Below, in pieces: positions 1 through 7,613 of a stretch of 64,000 nt of DNA (the stretch's first letter is position 1; each line of letters begins with the position of its first letter). Source of the stretch: Planctomycetales bacterium (GTDB taxonomy: Bacteria > Planctomycetota > Planctomycetia > Planctomycetales > Planctomycetaceae); contig JAPLOA010000048.1 of NCBI GenBank assembly GCA_026400835.1, forward strand, positions 1 through 64,000. The letters run 5' to 3'. Below the pieces are notes generated by a model. That model ran no database searches. It saw nothing but the letters and a program-made list of their open reading frames with translations, and was not told the origin of the DNA. The translations under genes were made by a program, and so were the position numbers.

Positions 1-189
1 CATGAACCGAAAACATGACAGCCACCCCGGGTGGCTGGTCCTCTGGAAAGGATGGACTAAACTTCAGGCCATGATCGACGGAGCAAGAACCCAAGAAGCC
101 ACCCGGAAATGTGCCTAAACCTAAGGCTCACGCCACCGGCATTGGATTTGTCGACCCTCCGGGCCTGAAAATGCGCAACTTCATAAAGT

Positions 190-248
190 GTCAGCGAGGG
201 ATCAAGGTTGCTATGCAAAATCCCTCACTGACGTTTCGGGTTGTGATT
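190..248. repeat. Family B dispersed hairpin repeat, copy 1
   Basis: The left arm GTCAGCGAGGGAT (190-202) is matched by a right arm ATCCCTCACTGAC and followed by GTTTCGGGTTGTG. The same arms recur at 24427, 30177 and 30291, so this is a dispersed family. The rest of the first 308 bases holds no gene I can support. It has a short hairpin AGCCACC-CCG-GGTGGCT near 24-40, without a T-run, and lies downstream of the minus-strand operon that ends at 309. Confidence 0.75.
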
Positions 249-308
249 AAAGGCACGAAAATATCGGGAAGTTAATCTGAGACTGAGTCCCAATGATTTG
301 CCAGAGAA

Positions 309-1226
309 TTATTCCACCTCAAACTCATTCACCATCTGCAGAGGATCACCATCCTTTACCGAACCGTTGTATTTTTTCGCATCGCCTTTGACCTTGATTG
401 TGATCTGATACCGAGTCGGATCGGGACCGCCGTGTTTTGCGTAGTGATGCACCAGAACACGATATCGCCCCGTCGGTGAACCATCCGCTGGCCAGAAGAC
501 ATTCTCGACCGGCGTATTCGATTCTGCTCCTGCGGCATTCATGTCGACATCCAGTTCGCCACCACAGGACGATTCACGCTGATTAAAAAAGATCTTTTCG
601 CCACCCGGTGTCTCAACATGCAAATCAAGATCATTGCCGTTGTTCCAGGCGAGTGAAATCTGCACATCCCCCGTCTGTGCTCCGGCACGACGCAGACGCT
701 CCTCAAGGTCCGAGAAGCCATTGCCTCCACCTGCCCCGGCAGGCTCCAGATTCGCAGCCGGAGCGGGAAAGTCTGGCATCACAAAGAACTTTTTCCGATT
801 CTCCGTCTGTGCGGTCATGGGAAGTCCGGCGTTCTGTGGCGGAGTCCCGGGGTTTGCAGGTGGAGCGGACGCTGTTCGCTCGGATTCCGCCGCATCAACA
901 GGCTGAGCCACAGAGGCTGCATCACCGGCGGCGTTAACATTAGTCTGGGAACCACTGCCGGTTGCGGCCATGGCGAACTCGCCCTGACCATCCTGTCCCG
1001 AACTTCCATTTCCGCTGCCGCCGCCATCATTTCCGCCGTCGCCGGGCCGTGCAGAAATCATCAGAAGCAACAGCATGATGAGTGTCAGCACAGAAGTCAT
1101 CTGAACGGCAATCGATGCCACCATCGGAACGAGAAACCGCGGACGCGACCTGGAGATCCCCGACGACTGTTTTGTCGCCGAACGATCGGTTGTCAGTGTC
1201 TTCGCGGTGATGTTCGGAGCGTTCAC
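309..1226 (-). CDS. TolR-shaped membrane protein with YfaP/DUF2135-like C-terminal domain
   Basis: This 305-aa protein has a short N-terminal cytoplasmic tail, one membrane segment at about residues 31-58, a Gly/Ser/Ala/Pro-rich linker to about residue 180, and a C-terminal beta domain. The end carries DLHVETPGGEKIFF, GGELDVDMN and RYRVLVHHYAKHG, which resemble the YfaP/DUF2135 beta-sandwich family. One membrane helix followed by a periplasmic domain is the topology of TolR/ExbD, and the neighbouring gene 4 bases upstream encodes a TolQ/ExbB-type channel. I therefore infer a channel partner, although no TolR sequence signature is visible. It is the last gene of the eight-ORF minus-strand run. 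Confidence 0.6.
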   Translation of the reverse strand: MNAPNITAKTLTTDRSATKQSSGISRSRPRFLVPMVASIAVQMTSVLTLIMLLLLMISARPGDGGNDGGGSGNGSSGQDGQGEFAMAATGSGSQTNVNAAGDAASVAQPVDAAESERTASAPPANPGTPPQNAGLPMTAQTENRKKFFVMPDFPAPAANLEPAGAGGGNGFSDLEERLRRAGAQTGDVQISLAWNNGNDLDLHVETPGGEKIFFNQRESSCGGELDVDMNAAGAESNTPVENVFWPADGSPTGRYRVLVHHYAKHGGPDPTRYQITIKVKGDAKKYNGSVKDGDPLQMVNEFEVE

Positions 1227-1230
1227 GTTG

Positions 1231-2115
1231 TTACTCCGCGCCGGCTTCGTAGACCATGATTCGCAGTTTATTCACGACGTTCCGGGTGCAGTATTCGGTA
1301 CACTCGTCAAGAAATTCTTCCTCGCTCTTCTTCAGAAATGTCAGCCACAGTTGAATCAGAAGTGCCGCGACGAGCGCTTCCAGTGTCGTCTCAAAGGCTG
1401 TCGCCAGCCCCGCGGTCACGCCCTGCAGTGATTGTTTGATCGCATCCATTTCGCCAGCGCCCTGCAGTACACCGCCAAACTCAGCGATGGCCTGAGACAA
1501 CCCGAGCACGGTTCCGATAAACCCCAGGACAGGAATCGCCCAAACAAAACTGTTCAGCACCGAGTAGCTGGTGTCCAAAGATGATTCATCGTGTCCACCC
1601 TGGGCGCGCAGGATGTCTTCCACATCACCGACACGCCCGAGATTACGAAGGTTGGAAAGAGCAATCTGAATACGATTAAACAGCACAAAATGGCGAGGAT
1701 CGTCAACGGTGCGATGGATATTGTTCATGACCACGTCAACCGTGGTTGCCGCCAGAATGAAATTGGCTGCTGACGGGACGACTCGATATTCTTCCTGCAA
1801 TGCCTTTCGCTGCAAAATCAGCTTACGCGATTTGATGAGTAGCGCAACGACTGCCCATGCCGACAGGAAAACGATCGCATAAGGGGTTGGTCCACGCTCC
1901 ATAAACATCAGTGAGAATGTCAGTTTCGGAAACGCCATCAGGGGCAGATAAAACAGGACCGTCAGTAATAAAGCGACGATGGACGACCGCAGCATATTGA
2001 CTCGCGTAAACCGCCCGCCGCCACCATAAAGTCGCTGCTCGATATCCATGCGATTCCAGCAAAGTGGCGGTAATGGATCTGACGTACTCATGAGGTTATC
2101 CGAAGGAAATGACAC
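1231..2115 (-). CDS. MotA/TolQ/ExbB proton channel family protein
   Basis: This 294-aa protein has two hydrophobic segments in its first 100 residues, a cytoplasmic middle, and two long C-terminal helices. The region with PVLGFIGTVLGLSQAIAEF followed by QGVTAGLATAFETTLEALVAAL matches the signature of the MotA/TolQ/ExbB family, which conducts ions to power envelope work. The tail after the last helix is charged and cytoplasmic. It sits 4 bases before the TolR-shaped protein and 9 bases after the GYF-like protein, so it is almost certainly cotranscribed with both. The partner and cargo are unknown. Its operon is not a standard tol or exb cluster because no tolA, tolB, pal or tonB is visible. 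Confidence 0.85.
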   Translation of the reverse strand: MSFPSDNLMSTSDPLPPLCWNRMDIEQRLYGGGGRFTRVNMLRSSIVALLLTVLFYLPLMAFPKLTFSLMFMERGPTPYAIVFLSAWAVVALLIKSRKLILQRKALQEEYRVVPSAANFILAATTVDVVMNNIHRTVDDPRHFVLFNRIQIALSNLRNLGRVGDVEDILRAQGGHDESSLDTSYSVLNSFVWAIPVLGFIGTVLGLSQAIAEFGGVLQGAGEMDAIKQSLQGVTAGLATAFETTLEALVAALLIQLWLTFLKKSEEEFLDECTEYCTRNVVNKLRIMVYEAGAE

Positions 2116-2124
2116 GAACCAACA

Positions 2125-2805
2125 TTACGTCAAAGAGCTGACCAGTAAGACGAACGAATACATGACAGACAGGATTACGATCGTGTAACCGCAACTGAGT
2201 CCAATCACAATCAGATTGCGTTCTTTTAGTGATCCCGGCAGCAGTTCATACTTCCGAATGGACAGGTGCCCCAGGATCAACGCGGCCGTGCCCAGCACGC
2301 ATGTGATGGGCAGCAAAATCAGCAGGCCAATGTTCTGCGATGGTGCAAACTTTGACGTTCGCAAAGTCAACACAACTAAAACCGTACACGTTAACAGAAG
2401 TACGAAGCCTGACGGTCCCGCAACCATGGCCCAGACCGTCTGAGGTGACATGGGGCGAGTGGTCATTGATGAGCCAGCAACCTGCAAGCTCAATCCTGAG
2501 CCTGTTCCATGATCCGCTGGTATCTGTCGGCCAGCTGTACGATCGGAAGGCGATTTTTCACCAGCGTGCGGAACGACGTCGTCTGCAGACTCAATGTCGC
2601 TCCGTGCGTCCGATTTTTCGGTCCCCGGCCTTCGCGCAGTGGGGAACAGATCGGGAAATTTGGTGGCCGCAGACCATGATTTCCTATCAGACGAAACTTC
2701 GTGAGCCCTGCTGAATCCTCCGCGCGCGGCGAGTTCATGCAGGTCGCTGCGGCTATACGGCCCGCGAACTGTCAGTCCCAGTCGAATGAAATACGAATCA
2801 CTCAA
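2125..2805 (-). CDS. GYF-like domain protein with three membrane segments
   Basis: This 226-aa protein opens with a GYF_2-like domain (SDSYFIRLGLTVRGPYS, then a helix and the WSAATKFPDLFP end) at about residues 3-55. Such small domains usually bind proline-rich or other peptides in the cytoplasm. A polar linker follows, then three hydrophobic segments at about residues 122-150, 158-184 and 193-222, arranged like DUF4190-type membrane anchors. It lies 29 bases after the 500-aa gene and 9 before the channel gene. I infer an adaptor that ties a cytosolic peptide ligand to the membrane complex, perhaps a proline-rich linker of a sister protein. The function is unproven. Confidence 0.6.
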   Translation of the reverse strand: MSDSYFIRLGLTVRGPYSRSDLHELAARGGFSRAHEVSSDRKSWSAATKFPDLFPTARRPGTEKSDARSDIESADDVVPHAGEKSPSDRTAGRQIPADHGTGSGLSLQVAGSSMTTRPMSPQTVWAMVAGPSGFVLLLTCTVLVVLTLRTSKFAPSQNIGLLILLPITCVLGTAALILGHLSIRKYELLPGSLKERNLIVIGLSCGYTIVILSVMYSFVLLVSSLT

Positions 2806-2834
2806 ATCCCGACCTATGCTCTCATCAAGGGAAG

Positions 2835-4337
2835 CTATGGTTCATAAAAATAGATCGGCAGCCCCTCCACCATAAACGCGGCCGTTTCTGTGACGGGCGG
2901 TATCCCGCGAGTTGTCCCGATCCTGTGAAACTGAGCAGTTTCGGTATTGCCCTTCGTGAACACAAACAACTCACCTTCCGGCAGAACATTGATTGAACGA
3001 CTTGCCGCGCAGGTCCAGCCGGTGGTTTCTCGATGCAGCCAGCCCACCCACCGATAGCGTCCGCCGATCGACAACTTGCCGGCGGCATCTCGGGCCTTGA
3101 TCACGTCCTCGGTGATTTCCCGGGGATCAGGAAACTTCAAGAGTAGTTCCGCAGCATCACGACGACGCATATTGGTCGCCGAATCTTTGGGATCAAACGG
3201 ATTAATGGCCCCCAATTGCAGATCACTCATGCGTTTGAGTGTAATGGCGTGCTTCTCCTGAATTGCCGGGCTTCCAGCAGCCAGTGTTCGAAGAAGACCG
3301 TCCAGAAAAACGTAGCGAAAGATGGGATCCTGCCGCTGCTCTGTTGCGACTCGTTCCAGCAACTGAAGCAGCACACGCTCCCACGTCTGATCGTTGATGG
3401 TCAGCAACGCATCCTTCATTTCCTGCAGCAGGATCCACTCGGGACTTTTCCACTCATCACCAGGTTTGTTCAACTGGACATCGACGAGTGCCAGGTCGAA
3501 GCCCAGGGACGGATTCACGGGCTCACGCAGGCCAATAGCAACAGTCCAATCCGGCAGCGCCTTGAGAGTGACTCGTTTCCCCTGCCCGATCACGGTCGGC
3601 GTCTCACTGGTGTAGTATCTGGTACCATCTTTCGAGCGGACGACGAAGATTCCCTCCATCCTGGATCGGTCCATCATGTCCTGGATATTTGCGAGGATCG
3701 GCTCACCAGCGTCATCGATTCGAGCCCCCACAAACTCCAGATAATTGCGAATCTTCAGCAGTTCGTCTTTCTTCGGGAACGCTGGATTTGATGCCAGAAA
3801 CGCGTCGGCTTCCGTGACATACTTCCGGGCTTCCAGCGGCGACAGAGTCGTGCAATCCATCGCATGAGTTGAAACGAATTGATTCTGCACATCGACCTGA
3901 AGCCACAGATCGGCATCAGATTGCAGCAAACTCTCAAATCGAATTGCCACTGGATCTCTTGGAAGCGCTTTCGCGAAGGCATCCAGGGCTGCTCGAAAAT
4001 TGGGGACGGAGCCCACAGCGTCACTGATCAACGCAAACATCTGCTCGCGACGAGTTTGCTCGGACATACCCTGAATCCGCAGGTCGCAGCGAGCGGACAA
4101 TTCTTTCGGCCCGGCAGCCCCCGAAAGTAGTTCCGGGCTGATATCTTTTCTGGCGGCCAGAGCTTCGAACCGATTCTTGAAGGCCACAAGGCTGGCGATG
4201 TCCATCACGCCGTTGTCCTCGTAGATCCTGAGTTCTTCCGCAGCCAGCTTCAGCAACATCGCGAAATCAGTGTCGATCTGAGCCTGTATTTCAAGCGGTC
4301 TGAAGAGACTCAACGTAAGACTCCGCTGATTCAACAT
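2835..4337 (-). CDS. Uncharacterised 500-aa protein, possibly the frameshifted C-terminal half of its upstream neighbour
   Basis: I do not recognise a family. The protein is mostly helical in its first 250 residues and becomes beta-rich towards the end (GTRYYTSETPTVIGQG, then GGRYRWVGWLHRETTGW and the tail EGLPIYFYEP). It has no signal peptide and no membrane helix. Its first 47 bases overlap the end of the 413-aa gene in a different frame. The neighbour stops about 40 residues after its membrane helix, exactly where this ORF begins, so a joined protein would place this part outside the membrane. Either it is a translationally coupled cytosolic protein from the ATG at 4337, or it is one gene split by a +1 shift. 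Confidence 0.55.
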   Translation of the reverse strand: MLNQRSLTLSLFRPLEIQAQIDTDFAMLLKLAAEELRIYEDNGVMDIASLVAFKNRFEALAARKDISPELLSGAAGPKELSARCDLRIQGMSEQTRREQMFALISDAVGSVPNFRAALDAFAKALPRDPVAIRFESLLQSDADLWLQVDVQNQFVSTHAMDCTTLSPLEARKYVTEADAFLASNPAFPKKDELLKIRNYLEFVGARIDDAGEPILANIQDMMDRSRMEGIFVVRSKDGTRYYTSETPTVIGQGKRVTLKALPDWTVAIGLREPVNPSLGFDLALVDVQLNKPGDEWKSPEWILLQEMKDALLTINDQTWERVLLQLLERVATEQRQDPIFRYVFLDGLLRTLAAGSPAIQEKHAITLKRMSDLQLGAINPFDPKDSATNMRRRDAAELLLKFPDPREITEDVIKARDAAGKLSIGGRYRWVGWLHRETTGWTCAASRSINVLPEGELFVFTKGNTETAQFHRIGTTRGIPPVTETAAFMVEGLPIYFYEP

Positions 4338-5532
4338 CGCCTTGTTCCAGCAGAGAAGTTATCGCTGCCACGTGTTCGGAGACCCGGCTATTGAAGCTTC
4401 TGTGCTGCATGACGAAGAATGCCAGAGCAGCCACGCTGATGACTGAAACCACCGTCATCACAAGTCGACGAGAGTTCCGACGATGAGCCTCTGTGTCCAG
4501 CTCGTCGTAACGAGTTCGCAGACGGTTCAACAGTGGCTCAGGAACTCCGTCGCCATACATTTCGATGGAATGTTCGAGCAGTTCCAGAGCCTCACGTGGC
4601 TGACGCTGATCAAGAGCCTCACGAAGTGACGCAATCTGCTGTTCGTAATGAGCCTGAGCCTGCTCCTCTTTGTCGATGACCAACATCCAGTCAAAGGCGG
4701 CTCTGGTGTCGATCATCAGCGGGTCTTGTTCGGTTAACAGAGCCTTCGTCTGACAGGCATCCCATTGCTCACGAATTCGTCGGCCCGCCGCCACATCCTG
4801 AGCTGACCACACATTCTGCAATTCGGCCGCCAAAGACTGCATCCGCAATTGCGCGAGTCGAGCTTCTTCCTGTTTGAGCACTCGTGAGGCGTTGCGAAGC
4901 AGCGCGGTTTCCGGAGCCCTGAACCAATCCTTGCTGTTGAGTTCTGAATGCAGCAGAGTCAGCCGGCGGAGATCGCGAGTCTCTGTCGCTTCGGCCAGCT
5001 CTTTCCGAATCCCTTTGACTCGCTCCAGTTCAAAGAGTTCCACTTGCTTCGCGGATGCTTCTTTCGCATTCGCCTCTTCCATTTTGTGGATTCGCCGCAT
5101 CACGCCCAGACGAACTCGCAGCGGGCTGTTGGCCAGCGCGTGTCTTCGATTCAGACGATATAAAGGCTCCAGCCTGCGAGCCGGCGCGTAGCAACTGTTG
5201 AGTTGTCGAGTGGCATACTGATCGATGGCAGGCGGAGTCGGGAATCCGAACTGAGTCAGATAGTCGACCCAAACGGGCTGCTCTGGAAAGTCCAGAATTG
5301 AAACAGTCTCCAGAAGGCCCGCTTCGTCCGCTCGCATAATGGCTTCGGACTTCAGGCCACGCTCAACCAGCTCCAGGCAAGTCCTGAGCAGCCCATTGAC
5401 CTGCTGAATCGTCGTCGTGTATCGCTGAGCGAGGCGTTTCAGTTCCGATGCCGCGGGATCACCACGCAGCTCCAGCATGTCGCGGATGTCAGCAATGATT
5501 TCCTGAACTTCGTCTTTGCGAATTGAGGCCAT
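4291..5532 (-). CDS. Helical single-pass membrane protein, unrecognised family
   Basis: This 413-aa protein is rich in charged helices from residue 1 to about 350, with coiled-coil character around 150-190 and 285-320. One membrane helix follows at about 356-374 (TVVSVISVAALAFFVMQH) and only about 39 residues lie beyond it. Its ATG shares one base with the TGA of the upstream gene (TGATG at 5530-5534), a classic coupling arrangement. Most of the mass would be cytoplasmic, facing the GTPase and GAP1-like proteins. The abrupt end after the helix, overlapping the next ORF, suggests a frameshift or an unusual overlap. No enzymatic motif was seen. Confidence 0.6.
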   Translation of the reverse strand: MASIRKDEVQEIIADIRDMLELRGDPAASELKRLAQRYTTTIQQVNGLLRTCLELVERGLKSEAIMRADEAGLLETVSILDFPEQPVWVDYLTQFGFPTPPAIDQYATRQLNSCYAPARRLEPLYRLNRRHALANSPLRVRLGVMRRIHKMEEANAKEASAKQVELFELERVKGIRKELAEATETRDLRRLTLLHSELNSKDWFRAPETALLRNASRVLKQEEARLAQLRMQSLAAELQNVWSAQDVAAGRRIREQWDACQTKALLTEQDPLMIDTRAAFDWMLVIDKEEQAQAHYEQQIASLREALDQRQPREALELLEHSIEMYGDGVPEPLLNRLRTRYDELDTEAHRRNSRRLVMTVVSVISVAALAFFVMQHRSFNSRVSEHVAAITSLLEQGDVESAESYVESLQTA

Positions 5533-7175
5533 CAGCGATTCTCCTCGACTGCAGCAGGCTCGGTGACTGCAGCAGGCTCGGGAACTGCTGCAGGCTCGGG
5601 AACTGCTGCAGGCCGGTTGACAGAAGCAGGCTCGGTGACTGTTGCTGCGATCACAATATCTCGTCCGTCCCCGGCAAATGGACGGTACAAGCGATATTGA
5701 ATCCGGCCTTGATTTCCGATGTCTTCACAGAGCGATTTTACTTTCTCTACGGTGATAGCTGCCACATTCAGCTCTTCCTGTGCTGTCTGCAGTTCCGTTT
5801 CTGCGTCCTCTTTGTCAGTGATTTGAGCGTCGACTTGCTGGAGAGCAGCTCGCTGAGCGTTGCCCGCTCCATTGGAAATCTGTTGCACGAGGCCCGCCCG
5901 CCTGTCGTTCAGAGCTGTCAGAATCTGCTGAACGCTGTCGAGGTCCTTTTCGACCTTCGAAGCCGATGATTTCAAACTGTCCGATGTCTTCTTCAGTTGA
6001 TCTTCAGTCAACTTTTCTTCTTCGTAGTGGACTTCTGTCTTTTTTCTTCGTGTTGATACGACAGGAGCGTTGAAGAGATACTCACCGCGCAGAGCGTAGC
6101 GTCCTTCTTTCCTGTCCAGCGAGAGCTTCAGAGTTATCAAATCGTTGTTCGATTCATCGTCCGGGAATGTAACCGTAATGGTTTCGTTAAATGTGAGTTT
6201 CTCCCCGCTGACCTTGTGCTCCGGCCAGTTCTCAAGCGTCAAATCCAGCTCCAGAATTTCGAACGGTGGCAGCCGGATGCCCGAAGGAACAAATTCATCC
6301 ATCAGCTGTTCAGACTTCGCAAATCGCACCTTCGCCGCGCCGGATCGAGCAACAGACCACAGATCACAGATTTCAGAATCCGGGCCGACAGAGATCTTCA
6401 GACGGCAGAACGGCAGTTTGCCTTTATCCATATTTCTGAACCAACGAAAACTGAGTTGTTGCTCCTTCAAAATGAACTCACCAATCTCCTGGTTACGGGC
6501 GAGCCCGCTTGTGGATTCCTGGGAGACCTTCCAGAGGAACGATTTTGCATCCACTGGAAACGGTTTCAGAGTCAACGTCATCTGCTCGGGAACAGTGAAC
6601 TCGCCGCCGATCAGTTGCAGTGTGACTGTTGCGGGATCCTGCGCAAAGATTTTGCAGAGATCGATTTCGTCGGACAACCCTTCACCGGCAAGCGGAAGTT
6701 TTCGGCTCTTCTGTCGGACATCATCAAGAGCCCGCACATTCGTGACCGGAGGTGACGTTGAAGAAGAAGTTGTAGACCCCGTCGCCGCATCAAGTGGCGG
6801 TGCGGGGGAACTGTTTGCGGTCATTTCGGCCGCATGGCCAGCATCCGGAGTCGTGGATGCTGTGCTTGCATTGCTCGCAGCCGCTGAGTTCTCTGTCGAA
6901 TTCTCTGCAGTCGGTTCTGTTGAAGTGATCGGATTGCTCGCGTTACTGGAGTTGTCCGGAGATGTCGAAGCACTGGATGCATCGGATGCATCAGTTGAAG
7001 TCTCGTTGGACGCGGTCGGAAAACTTCCCGGCGATGATGAAAGTGAAATCGCTGCCGTGACCGCCATCACCAGCCCCGCGCAGAAAAGCTGCACCAGAAT
7101 TCCCACGCTCACGGGCGTGAAAAACTGCCTGCCTTCAGACGGAAAGCTTTCGATTTGTGAGTTTGGATTGGTCAT
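5532..7175 (-). CDS. Single-pass membrane protein sharing its extracytoplasmic module with the GAP1-like protein
   Basis: The ORF is open from 7223. I prefer the ATG at 7175 because it gives a short MTNPNSQIES head before the membrane helix (residues 22-44). A long Ser/Thr/Ala/Asn linker follows, then a beta-rich region, a coiled coil (about residues 380-490) and a last beta strand pair. Several landmarks line up with residues 492-868 of the protein at 7614-10220: VRQKSRKLPL against IRDKGRKLEL, LCKIF against LAKIH, LQLIGG against KRIIGG, LSFRWFR against LSFSWDR, and a similar coiled coil and end. The two are probably paralogues that pair through this module. The C-terminus is a short PEPAAV repeat. 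Confidence 0.6.
   Translation of the reverse strand: MTNPNSQIESFPSEGRQFFTPVSVGILVQLFCAGLVMAVTAAISLSSSPGSFPTASNETSTDASDASSASTSPDNSSNASNPITSTEPTAENSTENSAAASNASTASTTPDAGHAAEMTANSSPAPPLDAATGSTTSSSTSPPVTNVRALDDVRQKSRKLPLAGEGLSDEIDLCKIFAQDPATVTLQLIGGEFTVPEQMTLTLKPFPVDAKSFLWKVSQESTSGLARNQEIGEFILKEQQLSFRWFRNMDKGKLPFCRLKISVGPDSEICDLWSVARSGAAKVRFAKSEQLMDEFVPSGIRLPPFEILELDLTLENWPEHKVSGEKLTFNETITVTFPDDESNNDLITLKLSLDRKEGRYALRGEYLFNAPVVSTRRKKTEVHYEEEKLTEDQLKKTSDSLKSSASKVEKDLDSVQQILTALNDRRAGLVQQISNGAGNAQRAALQQVDAQITDKEDAETELQTAQEELNVAAITVEKVKSLCEDIGNQGRIQYRLYRPFAGDGRDIVIAATVTEPASVNRPAAVPEPAAVPEPAAVTEPAAVEENR
5549..5638. repeat. 18-bp in-frame tandem repeat encoding PEPAAV units
   Basis: About five imperfect copies of an 18-bp unit of the form CTGCAGCAGGCTCGGGAA lie at the 3' end of the preceding minus-strand gene. 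They encode alanine/valine/proline/glutamate hexads (for example VPEPAA, VTEPAA). The unit length is a multiple of three, so copy number can vary without breaking the frame. The nearby GYF-like domain is a possible reader of such proline-rich tails, which is inference. Confidence 0.7.
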
Positions 7176-7332
7176 TGGAACAACTAGTTCTATGAAAATC
7201 GCCCTTGTTTGAACCGAAGTCAAAGGCGCGGCATATTTCCTGACATTTCAAATTTTTCAGGACCGGAAGACCGACAAATCCATGGCCGATGGCGTGACGG
7301 CGTGTTGATTCAACCTTGTCTTGGTCGTGTTC

Positions 7333-7393
7333 GTTTAACGGCGAGCCGTAGGCGTGGGTGAAATGCAGCAACGCCTTCGCCTTGCCGTTAAAC
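7333..7393. repeat. Family A REP-like palindrome, copy 1, inside a 0.4-kb operon gap
   Basis: Left arm GTTTAACGGCGAGCCGTAGG and right arm CGCCTTGCCGTTAAAC form an imperfect inverted repeat, recurring at 20594 and 57954. The gap between the GAP1-like gene (stop at 7614) and the next gene (start at 7175) also holds a second palindromic stretch at about 7408-7500, built on CCGGTGAGCCACCGG and CCGGTAGCTCACGC. No ORF is supported in 7176-7613. The gap may hold an extra promoter or transcript-processing hairpins for the downstream half of the operon. Confidence 0.75.
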
Positions 7394-7613
7394 GACTGGA
7401 TCAACACGCCGGTGAGCCACCGGTTAGCAAAAGTAAAGGGCCTTGTACTTATTACTTCCTTAATCCGGTAGCTCACGCCCCCGGCTGACGATGTGCCGGG
7501 CTTCCAGCACTCACCAATAGCGCGACGTCAAAAGGCGTTTCCCGAAATATCCTCCCCCCTGCGCCGCATGGACCAACAACTTAACAAACACCTACGAGGC
7601 TCTATCTGAGAAT

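Noticed and set aside
5523-5969. 148-codon plus-strand ORF with DCSRLG repeats
   Set aside because: It is the antisense of the 18-bp tandem repeat and a coiled-coil coding region.
6145-7212. 355-codon plus-strand ORF opposite the module protein
   Set aside because: It is the antisense of a Ser/Ala-rich coding region, which often gives long open antisense frames. There is no domain in it.
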